From Salinicola rhizosphaerae (GTDB taxonomy: Bacteria > Pseudomonadota > Gammaproteobacteria > Pseudomonadales > Halomonadaceae), in assembly GCF_014652715.1 (NCBI RefSeq), contig NZ_BMZI01000006.1:333656-397655 (forward strand): DNA of 64,000 bases. The letters run 5' to 3'. The notes beneath the pieces were generated by a model. It worked only from the letters and a program-made list of their open reading frames with translations. It was not told where the DNA came from and searched no databases. A program made the position numbers and the translations under genes. Below are positions 57,411 to 64,000 of this stretch, in pieces (within the stretch, counting starts at the first letter, position 1; every line of letters starts with the position of its first letter).

Positions 57411-57488
57411 GTCAGACAGTGCGATACATCGGGCTGCTCTCGGCAGTCAGGAGTCTCGATTACGCCCCGACTGCCCAGTCACCAACGA

Positions 57489-59339
57489 TCACCGCTCTTC
57501 GAGCTTCTCCAGATCCCGAACCGCGCCGCGGTCGGCGGACGTGGCGAGCATGGCATAGGCCTTGAGCGCGGCGGAGACCTTGCGATCCCGCTGGATCGTC
57601 GGCTTCCACGCCTTGGCGCCACGGTCCTCCATCGCCTGCCGGCGATGGGCCAGCTCTTCGGTAGAGAGCAAGACATCGATGGTACGGTTCGGAATATCGA
57701 TGCGGATGGTATCGCCACTCTCGACCAGTCCGATCGCGCCACCAGCGGCAGCTTCCGGCGAGACGTGACCGATCGAGAGCCCCGAGGTGCCGCCGGAGAA
57801 GCGGCCATCGGTCATCAGCGCGCACGCCTTGCCGAGGCCTTTCGACTTCAGATAGGAGGTCGGGTAGAGCATCTCCTGCATGCCGGGCCCGCCTTTCGGT
57901 CCTTCGTAGGTGATGACGACGACGTCCCCTTCCTTCACCTGGCCGCCGAGAATGTGCTCGACCGCTTGATCCTGAGACTCGACCACGTGAGCCGCCCCCT
58001 CGAAGACAAGAATGGAATCATCGACGCCGGCAGTCTTCACCACGCAGCCGTTCTCGGCGATGTTGCCGTAGAGCACGGCGAGCCCACCCTCGCGCGAGAA
58101 GGCGTGTTCGAGGCTGCGAATACAGCCCTCGGCGCGATCTCCATCGAGCGATGGCCAGCGCGCGGCCTGCGAAAACGCCTGCTGGGTCGGCACGCCACCG
58201 GGACCGGCCTTGTAGAACTCGATCACCTCCGGCGTCGGGCTGCGCATGATGTCCCATGCTTCCAGCGCCGCAGCCAGTGAGTCGCCGTAGACCGTGGGCA
58301 CCGAGGTATCGAGCACGCCCGCGCGATCCAGCTCGCCGAGAATGCCCATGATGCCGCCGGCGCGGTGGCAATCCTCGATATGATACTTCTGCGTGTTGGG
58401 CGCAAGCTTGCAGAGCTGCGGCACTTCCCGCGAGAGGCGGTCGATATCGGCCATGGTGAAATCCACTTCCGCTTCCTGCGCGGCGGCCAGCAGGTGGAGA
58501 ATGGTATTGGTCGAGCCGCCCATGGCGATATCCAGCGTCATCGCGTTGCGGAAAGCGGTCTTGGAGCCGATGGCGCGCGGCAGCAGATGCACCTCGTTGC
58601 CTTCGTAGTAGCGCTTGGCGAGCGAGACGATGCGCTCGCCAGCGGTCTCGAACAGGCGGCGGCGGTCGGCGTGGGTCGCCAGCATCGTGCCGTTGCCGGG
58701 CAGTGCCAATCCCAGCGCTTCGGTCAGGCAATTCATCGAATTGGCGGTGAACATGCCGGAACAGCTGCCGCAGGTCGGGCAGGCGCTACGCTCGATCTCG
58801 GCGATCTCGTCGTCGCTGTAGCGCTCGTCGGCGGCCGAGATCATGGCGTCGATCAGGTCGAGCCCGTGATCGAGCAGCTTGGTCTTGCCGGCCTCCATCG
58901 GGCCGCCTGACACGAAGATGGTCGGGATATTGAGGCGCATGGCCGCCATCAGCATGCCCGGGGTGATCTTGTCGCAGTTCGAGATGCAGACCAGCGCATC
59001 GGCACAGTGCGCGTTGACCATATACTCCACGCTGTCGGCAATGATGTCCCGACTCGGCAGCGAGTAGAGCATGCCGTCGTGACCCATGGCGATCCCGTCA
59101 TCGACGGCGATGGTGTTGAACTCCTTGGCGACGCCGCCGGCTTTCTCGATCTCTCGGGCGACCAGCTGGCCCATGTCTTTCAGGTGAACGTGACCCGGCA
59201 CGAACTGGGTGAAGGAGTTGGCGACGGCGATAATCGGCTTGTGAAAGTCGTCATCCTTCATGCCGGTAGCGCGCCAGAGTGCGCGAGCGCCGGCCATGTT
59301 GCGACCCTGAGTGGTCGTGTGGGAACGATAGGTGGGCAT
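57489..59339 (-). CDS. ilvD: Dihydroxy-acid dehydratase
   Basis: A 616-aa iron-sulfur enzyme of valine/isoleucine synthesis, the same length as E. coli IlvD. The cluster-binding cysteines are in [13 protein letters not shown] and [16 protein letters not shown]. Other blocks are [18 protein letters not shown] and [24 protein letters not shown] lies 6 nt before ATG 59339. The gene stands alone between convergent cmoB and divergent acetolactate synthase. Confidence 0.97.
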   Translation of the reverse strand: MPTYRSHTTTQGRNMAGARALWRATGMKDDDFHKPIIAVANSFTQFVPGHVHLKDMGQLVAREIEKAGGVAKEFNTIAVDDGIAMGHDGMLYSLPSRDIIADSVEYMVNAHCADALVCISNCDKITPGMLMAAMRLNIPTIFVSGGPMEAGKTKLLDHGLDLIDAMISAADERYSDDEIAEIERSACPTCGSCSGMFTANSMNCLTEALGLALPGNGTMLATHADRRRLFETAGERIVSLAKRYYEGNEVHLLPRAIGSKTAFRNAMTLDIAMGGSTNTILHLLAAAQEAEVDFTMADIDRLSREVPQLCKLAPNTQKYHIEDCHRAGGIMGILGELDRAGVLDTSVPTVYGDSLAAALEAWDIMRSPTPEVIEFYKAGPGGVPTQQAFSQAARWPSLDGDRAEGCIRSLEHAFSREGGLAVLYGNIAENGCVVKTAGVDDSILVFEGAAHVVESQDQAVEHILGGQVKEGDVVVITYEGPKGGPGMQEMLYPTSYLKSKGLGKACALMTDGRFSGGTSGLSIGHVSPEAAAGGAIGLVESGDTIRIDIPNRTIDVLLSTEELAHRRQAMEDRGAKAWKPTIQRDRKVSAALKAYAMLATSADRGAVRDLEKLEER

Positions 59340-59640
59340 GGTGTCCTCATCTTTTCAGGTAATGGCGTCTGCGGTGTGAAGCCAGCCGCCAGAGCCCGTC
59401 GGCGAGCGCGGGCCTTCTGTTGAACAGCGTATATCCAGCGGTTGGCAAGTTTGTCACTAACCTTGGCCGCTGACCATGCTGTCGGCCGGTTTGAAGCCGC
59501 TGGCGGATGCCCGATGCCACCTCAAGTTGTCGTCATCAGTGCCAAGACGCCGCTCTTTTCTATACTGGACGCCATCGGCACTTCGTCAGACAAACGGACG
59601 AACCCTCAATCGGGCACGAAATCAGGCACAGGGAGAACGC
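59340..59640. promoter_or_regulatory. Divergent promoter region, ilvD / acetolactate synthase
   Basis: A 301-bp intergenic region for two divergent genes using related precursors. It contains GTTGGCAAGTTTGTCACTAA near 59441 and TTTTCTATACT near 59557, the latter a possible -10 region for the plus-strand gene. No leader peptide rich in branched-chain residues was found, so classic attenuation is not supported. Confidence 0.35.
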
Positions 59641-61293
59641 ATGAAAGCGGCGGATCTGTTCATCAAGGCACTGGAAGCGGAAGGCGTCGAATATGTATTC
59701 GGCGTTCCCGGCGAGGAAAATCTTGACCTGCTCGATGCGCTGCACCGCTCGCGGATCAAGCTGATCACCACGCGTCACGAGCAAGGGGCGGGCTTCATGG
59801 CTGCGACCTATGGGCGGCTGACCGGCAAAGCCGGGGTCTGTCTTTCGACCCTGGGGCCCGGCGCGACCAATCTGGTGACAGCCGCAGCCTACGCGCAGCT
59901 CGGCGGCATGCCGATGGTGATGATCACCGGGCAAAAACCGATCAAGTCGAGCAAGCAAGGTCAGTTTCAGATCATCAACGTGGTCGACATGATGCTGCCG
60001 ATCACCAAGTACACGACGCAGCTGGCCAGCGGCGATACCGTGGCCGCCCGCATCCGCGAAGCGTTCCGTCTCGCTCAGGAGGAGCGCCCGGGGGCGACTC
60101 ATCTCGAGCTACCCGAGGATATCGCGCGGGAAGAGACCGACATGCCGCTGCTGCCGAAGAGCAACCATCGGCGCTCGGTAGCCGAGCACAAGGCGCTGCG
60201 AATGGCGGCAGACGCCATCCGCGAGGCCAAGCACCCGCTGTTGATGATCGGCGCCGGTGCCAACCGCAAGCTGTCGTGGAAGATGCTGCATCGCCTGATC
60301 GACAAGCTCGGCATTCCCAGCATCTCGACGCAGATGGGTAAGGGCGTGGTCAACGAAACGACGCCCAAATTCATCGGCACCGCCGCGATCTCGGACAATG
60401 ACTTCGTGCATCGCGCCATCGATGCCGCCGACCTGATCGTCAACATCGGCCACGACGTGGTCGAGAAACCGCCCTTCTTCATGTCACCGCAGGGCGCCAA
60501 GGTCATTCACATCGATTACAACTCGGCCCAGGTCGATCCGGTCTATTTTCCGCAGATCGAAGTCCAGGGCGATATCGCCAACGCGCTATGGCAGCTCGGC
60601 GAGGCACTCGAGCCACAGGCACACTGGGATTTCCGTCCGTTCGAGGCGGTACGCCGCGCGCTGCACGACCATATCGAAAGCTGCGGCGCAGTGGATGGCT
60701 TTCCGGTACAGCCCCAGCGCCTGGTGCGGCTGGTGCGCGAGTTCATGCCGGAAGACGGCATCATTGCGCTGGACAACGGCATCTACAAGATCTGGTTCGC
60801 GCGCAACTACCCGGCCTATCAGCCCAATACCGTGCTGCTCGACAACGCGCTCGCCAGCATGGGTGCCGGCCTGCCCTCCGCTATGGGCGCCAAGATGGTC
60901 AACCCCAAGCGCGAGGTCATGGCGATCTGCGGCGATGGCGGCTTCATGATGAATTCGCAGGAGCTCGAAACCGCGGTGCGTCTCAAGCTCGACCTGATCG
61001 TGCTGATCCTGAACGACAACGCCTACGGCATGATCAAGTGGAAGCAGCACCAGATGGGGCTATCGGAATTCGGGCTCGACTACGGCAATCCTGACTTCGT
61101 CACCTATGCCCAGTCCTATGGCGCGACCGGGCATACGCTCGAGGAAGGCGGCGACCTGCTGAGTCTTCTGCGCAAGGCACGCGAAGCCGGCGGCGTGCAC
61201 GTCGTCAACGTGCCGGTGGACTACAGCGTCAACCAGACCATTCTCAACGAGGAGATTCCGCGGCTCGCGGGCAAGCTCGATCTGGATGCGTGA
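59641..61293 (+). CDS. Acetolactate synthase large subunit (ThDP-dependent)
   Basis: A 550-aa ThDP enzyme. The activating Glu is in TRHEQGAGFMAATYG, the central domain is normal, and the ThDP motif runs GDGGFMMNSQELETAV to NDNAYGMIKW. It resembles the single-subunit AlsS/AHAS-like group encoded without a small regulatory subunit; no ilvH/ilvN-like gene follows. Thus a catabolic or secondary acetolactate synthase is likely, though the ilvD neighbour could mean biosynthesis. GGGAG lies 6 nt before ATG 59641. A longer frame from 59476 is rejected for lack of family similarity. Confidence 0.88.
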   Translation: MKAADLFIKALEAEGVEYVFGVPGEENLDLLDALHRSRIKLITTRHEQGAGFMAATYGRLTGKAGVCLSTLGPGATNLVTAAAYAQLGGMPMVMITGQKPIKSSKQGQFQIINVVDMMLPITKYTTQLASGDTVAARIREAFRLAQEERPGATHLELPEDIAREETDMPLLPKSNHRRSVAEHKALRMAADAIREAKHPLLMIGAGANRKLSWKMLHRLIDKLGIPSISTQMGKGVVNETTPKFIGTAAISDNDFVHRAIDAADLIVNIGHDVVEKPPFFMSPQGAKVIHIDYNSAQVDPVYFPQIEVQGDIANALWQLGEALEPQAHWDFRPFEAVRRALHDHIESCGAVDGFPVQPQRLVRLVREFMPEDGIIALDNGIYKIWFARNYPAYQPNTVLLDNALASMGAGLPSAMGAKMVNPKREVMAICGDGGFMMNSQELETAVRLKLDLIVLILNDNAYGMIKWKQHQMGLSEFGLDYGNPDFVTYAQSYGATGHTLEEGGDLLSLLRKAREAGGVHVVNVPVDYSVNQTILNEEIPRLAGKLDLDA

Positions 61294-61307
61294 ACCGCGG
61301 ATCCGAC

Positions 61308-61332
61308 GCGCCCGAGTCGACATCTCGGGCGC
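61308..61332. terminator. Bidirectional terminator hairpin
   Basis: GCGCCCGAG (61308-61316) pairs perfectly with CTCGGGCGC (61324-61332). It sits 15 bp past acetolactate synthase and 6 bp before the convergent serine acetyltransferase stop. T-runs are short. Confidence 0.55.
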
Positions 61333-61338
61333 AGCATT

Positions 61339-62253
61339 TCAGGGGCACGGCCCCGACTGGGTATTGGCCTGGGTGACGTTACGGCCCGGCTCCACGCTGC
61401 AGGTCAACCAGACGTTCCCGCCGATGACGGCCCCCTTACCGACGGTGACGCGGCCCAGGATCGTCGCGCCAGCGTAGATCACCACGTCGTCCTCGACGAT
61501 CGGGTGGCGCGGCAGGCCCTTCTCGAGATGTCCTTTTTCGTCGGCCGGGAAGCGTTTGGCACCTAGCGTGACCGCCTGATACAGCCTCACCCGGTTGCCG
61601 ATGATCGCGGTCTCGCCGATCACGACGCCGGTGCCGTGGTCGATGAAGAAGCTCTCGCCGATCTGCGCGCCCGGATGGATATCGATTCCGGTATCGGAGT
61701 GGGCCAGTTCGGCGATGACACGCGCGACCAGCCCGGCCCCAGCGCGGTAAAAATAGTGCGCAATACGGTGATAGATCACCGCATGCACGCCGGGATAGCA
61801 GAGCAGCACTTCATCGACACTGCGAGCGGCGGGATCGCCGTAATAGGCCGCCATGACGTCACCGTCGAGCCGCCGGCGCAGCGCCGGCAGGCTGTCGGCA
61901 AAGCCCTGGATGATCTGCGTGGCGGTCTCGGCGTGCTCGGCGCTCCTGTCCCCACCATTCAGACGCGCCATGTAGCGCAGTTCGAGCAGCACCTCTTCAT
62001 GCAGCGCGTTGAGCGCCCGGTCGAGCGTATGCCCGACGTAAAAGTCCTCGCTTTCCTTGCGCAGATCCGATGGCCCCAGCCGCATGGGAAAGATCGCACC
62101 GCTCAACTGGTCGAGCGTATCGCGCAGGCGGTGGCGAGACGGCAGCTCACGGCACCCCTTCTCTTTCTCCCGGCCATTCTGGGCACGCCACTGCTCGCGG
62201 GTGGCACGAAGCTGGGTCACGATGCCGTCGAGCTGCCAGTTGGCATGTTGCAT
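61339..62253 (-). CDS. Serine O-acetyltransferase (EpsC/CysE type)
   Basis: A 304-aa enzyme making O-acetylserine for cysteine synthesis. The N-terminal helical domain is followed by a left-handed beta-helix of hexapeptide repeats (HSDTGIDIHPGAQIGESFFIDHG, VVIGETAIIGNRVRLYQ, VTVGKGAVIGGNVW). Catalytic His are in HSDTGIDIHP and FFIDHGTGVVIG. It is the longer EpsC-like form rather than the ~273-aa CysE of E. coli. AAGGA lies 7-8 nt before ATG 62253; GTG 62271 would add six residues. cysN lies upstream on the same strand, giving a sulfur-assimilation grouping. Confidence 0.9.
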   Translation of the reverse strand: MQHANWQLDGIVTQLRATREQWRAQNGREKEKGCRELPSRHRLRDTLDQLSGAIFPMRLGPSDLRKESEDFYVGHTLDRALNALHEEVLLELRYMARLNGGDRSAEHAETATQIIQGFADSLPALRRRLDGDVMAAYYGDPAARSVDEVLLCYPGVHAVIYHRIAHYFYRAGAGLVARVIAELAHSDTGIDIHPGAQIGESFFIDHGTGVVIGETAIIGNRVRLYQAVTLGAKRFPADEKGHLEKGLPRHPIVEDDVVIYAGATILGRVTVGKGAVIGGNVWLTCSVEPGRNVTQANTQSGPCP

Positions 62254-62335
62254 GGCGAGGTTCCTTTTCACGGAGCGGGAGAGGCGGTTCTATCGAGCGA
62301 GACCCGCAATATTTGCGCTCGGTCGTTAATGATAG

Positions 62336-62366
62336 AGGCCCGCCGGTCTGACGACCATGCGGGCCT
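62336..62366 (-). terminator. Probable terminator after cysN
   Basis: AGGCCCGC (62336-62343) pairs perfectly with GCGGGCCT (62359-62366), 32 bp past the cysN stop. On the minus strand CTATCATTAA follows, so the T-tract is weak. Confidence 0.5.
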
Positions 62367-62397
62367 GGGTCTATTGGCAATCAAGGCGCGTGCTGGG

Positions 62398-63861
62398 CTA
62401 GTTGGGGCTACCGGAGCGCGCTTTCAATAGCTGCCCGATATCTTTCGCCTCCCAGTGCGGGAAGTGCTTGCGGATCAGTGCGTTGAACTCGACCTCGAAT
62501 GCCTGCCAGTCGACCTCGTGCTCGCCGGACTCCCCAGCGTCATCGAGCGCCCCGCGCACCAGTCCCGCCCCAACGGTGATGTTCGTCAGGCGGTCGATCA
62601 CCACGAAGCTGCCCGTGCCCGGGCTCTTGCGGTAGTCGTCCAGCGGCACGCTCGCGGTCAGCGCCACCCGGCAGCGGCCGATGGCATTGAGCGGCAGACT
62701 CTCCGCTGCCTGATGTTCGAGCGTGTTGACGTCGATCTGATAGTCGATCGCGGCGATCTTGCCGGCGATCTCCTGGGTGCCGATCTTGAAGTCGTAAAGA
62801 CGCCCGGGCTCGAGCGCGGTGTCGTGCATCCAGACGATGTCGGCTTCCAGCGCGCTCGACTGGGCGACGTCGGCATCCGCCGCGACCAGCCAGTCACCGC
62901 GGGAGATGTCGATCTCGTCCTTCAGCGTCACGGTGATCGCCTGGCCGGGATAGGCTTCTTCGAGGTCGCCGTCGTAGGTAACGAGGCGCTCGACGGTGGA
63001 GAGCTTGCCCGAGGGCAGCGCCTTGACCGACTGGCCGGGACGCAGGATGCCGGCCTCGAGCGTGCCGCAGTAGCCGCGGAAATCGAGGTTGGGCCGGTTG
63101 ACGTACTGCACGGGAAAGCGCAGATCGGAGAGATTGGCGTCGTGGGCCACTTCGACCGTCTCGAGCAGTTCGAGCAGCGCCGGCCCCGGCTGACCATCGA
63201 CCCGGTACCAGTCCATCTTCTCGCTGCGGTTGACGACATTGTCGCCTTCGAGCGCCGACATCGGCACGAAACGGATGTCGGTGGCGTCGAGCTTCTTGGC
63301 GAACGCGCGATACTCGGCGACGATCTCGTCGAAGCGCGACTCGGCGTAGTCGACCAGGTCCATCTTGTTGACCGCGATCACCAGGTGCTGGATACCCAGC
63401 AGGTCGGCGATGAAGCTGTGGCGGCGGGTCTGGGTCTGCACGCCGTGGCGGGCATCGATCAGAATGATCGCGAGGCTGGCGGTCGAGGCGCCGGTCGCCA
63501 TGTTGCGGGTGTACTGCTCGTGGCCCGGCGTGTCGGCGATGATGAACTTGCGCTTGTCGGTGGAGAAGAAACGGTAGGCGACATCGATGGTGATGCCCTG
63601 CTCTCGCTCCGACTGCAGGCCGTCGACCAGCAGCGCCAGATCGACCTTGTCGCCGGTGGTGCCGCTGGTTTTCGAGGCCTGGGTGATCGCGGCGAGCTGG
63701 TCTTCGTAGATCATCTTGGAGTCGTGCAGCAGTCGCCCGATCAGGGTCGACTTGCCGTCATCGACGCTGCCGCAGGTGATGAAACGCAAGAGATCCTTGT
63801 TCTCGTGCTCCTTCAAATAGGCTTCGATGTTTTCCGCGATCAATCCGGACTGGTGAGACAT
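62398..63861 (-). CDS. cysN: Sulfate adenylyltransferase subunit 1 (GTPase)
   Basis: A 487-aa GTP-binding subunit of ATP sulfurylase. G motifs are GSVDDGKST (G1), the switch-II motif [11 protein letters not shown] (G3) and NKMDLVD (G4), in the elongation-factor-like fold with two following beta-barrels. It lacks a fused APS kinase (CysC) domain, being close to the 475 aa of E. coli CysN. GTP hydrolysis by CysN drives APS formation by CysD. No cysD end is visible in the 139 bp upstream to the window edge, which instead hold a repeat array, so cysD may lie just beyond the edge. Confidence 0.96.
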   Translation of the reverse strand: MSHQSGLIAENIEAYLKEHENKDLLRFITCGSVDDGKSTLIGRLLHDSKMIYEDQLAAITQASKTSGTTGDKVDLALLVDGLQSEREQGITIDVAYRFFSTDKRKFIIADTPGHEQYTRNMATGASTASLAIILIDARHGVQTQTRRHSFIADLLGIQHLVIAVNKMDLVDYAESRFDEIVAEYRAFAKKLDATDIRFVPMSALEGDNVVNRSEKMDWYRVDGQPGPALLELLETVEVAHDANLSDLRFPVQYVNRPNLDFRGYCGTLEAGILRPGQSVKALPSGKLSTVERLVTYDGDLEEAYPGQAITVTLKDEIDISRGDWLVAADADVAQSSALEADIVWMHDTALEPGRLYDFKIGTQEIAGKIAAIDYQIDVNTLEHQAAESLPLNAIGRCRVALTASVPLDDYRKSPGTGSFVVIDRLTNITVGAGLVRGALDDAGESGEHEVDWQAFEVEFNALIRKHFPHWEAKDIGQLLKARSGSPN

Positions 63862-63876
63862 TGGGCAAACCCCGCT

Positions 63877-63933
63877 AGCTGTAAGCTGTAAGCCGTAAGC
63901 TGTAAGTCACCCCACAGCCCATCGCTTCCAGCT
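63877..63933. repeat. Heptamer array upstream of cysN
   Basis: AGCTGTA, AGCTGTA, AGCCGTA, AGCTGTA (63877-63904), then AGTCACCCCAC, then on the opposite strand AGCTGGA, AGCGATG (63933 to 63920). The layout and the ACCCCAC core match the array at 50625-50710. Confidence 0.85.
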
Positions 63934-64000
63934 CTCGATTCATTCGTTATCCAGAGTGACTATCAACCCGTTGAGCATCGAAGATATCTCTCGGGTTTCC

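Noticed and set aside
62455..63891. 478-aa plus-strand open frame opposite cysN
   Set aside because: Antisense to a complete cysN; no recognisable domain.

Overview
The window is about 64 kb of GC-rich gammaproteobacterial chromosome. Gene content (serB-parC-parE-yqiA-pgi order, cmoAB, the EpmA/EF-P/EpmB set, TRAP and sugar ABC transporters, an ethanolamine-type permease) and protein character suggest the Halomonadaceae (Halomonas, Salinicola, Chromohalobacter or a relative). This placement is inferred from gene content and was not tested by phylogeny. No rRNA, tRNA, CRISPR array or intact insertion sequence was seen.

Layout. (1) 1-1943: the end of a class III aminotransferase and an ethanolamine permease. 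(2) 1979-17561: a 15-kb acid-sugar locus bracketed by two FadR-type GntR regulators. It encodes L-fucose-type oxidation (dehydrogenase, lactonase, 2-keto-3-deoxy-L-fuconate dehydrogenase, diketo-acid hydrolase, mutarotase), a sugar ABC importer, an L-galactonate to D-tagaturonate to D-altronate to KDG branch (LgoD-, UxaB- and UxaA-like) and a TRAP transporter. No dedicated L-fuconate dehydratase is present. (3) 17654-21789: psd, arfB and a complete EF-P beta-lysylation module (epmA, efp, epmB). (4) 21838-28776: a two-component system, a GT2 enzyme, a DUF3465 protein, a repeat-rich gap, an emfourin/protealysin-like inhibitor-protease pair and an esterase. (5) 28766-46654: an iron locus with a TonB receptor, a PilZ/HD-GYP protein, an esterase, a siderophore-binding protein and an entSCEB-ArCP-entFA operon headed by a YncE-like beta-propeller. 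Fur-box-like sites lie at the receptor and at the propeller gene. (6) 46981-64000: housekeeping genes serB, parC, parE, yqiA, pgi, cmoA, cmoB, ilvD, an acetolactate synthase, a serine acetyltransferase and cysN.

How it fits together. The sugar locus looks built for L-fucose and its 6-hydroxy analogue L-galactose, which could share one dehydrogenase and lactonase and then diverge at the aldonate. The iron locus should make a 2,3-dihydroxybenzoyl-serine (enterobactin-like) siderophore, because the EntF adenylation pocket reads as the canonical serine code. EntB is split into a free isochorismatase and a free aryl carrier protein joined by a 4-base overlap. No inner-membrane ABC permease or ATPase for the siderophore lies in the window.

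Non-coding features that stand out are a 175-bp MITE-like element that supplies the stop codon of the siderophore-binding protein, three intergenic arrays of 7-bp units (two of them partly mirrored by inverted units), a triple hairpin inside the TRAP operon, an AGGGAT-loop hairpin family, and an orphan terminator in a 450-bp gene-free stretch that hints at an unannotated RNA.
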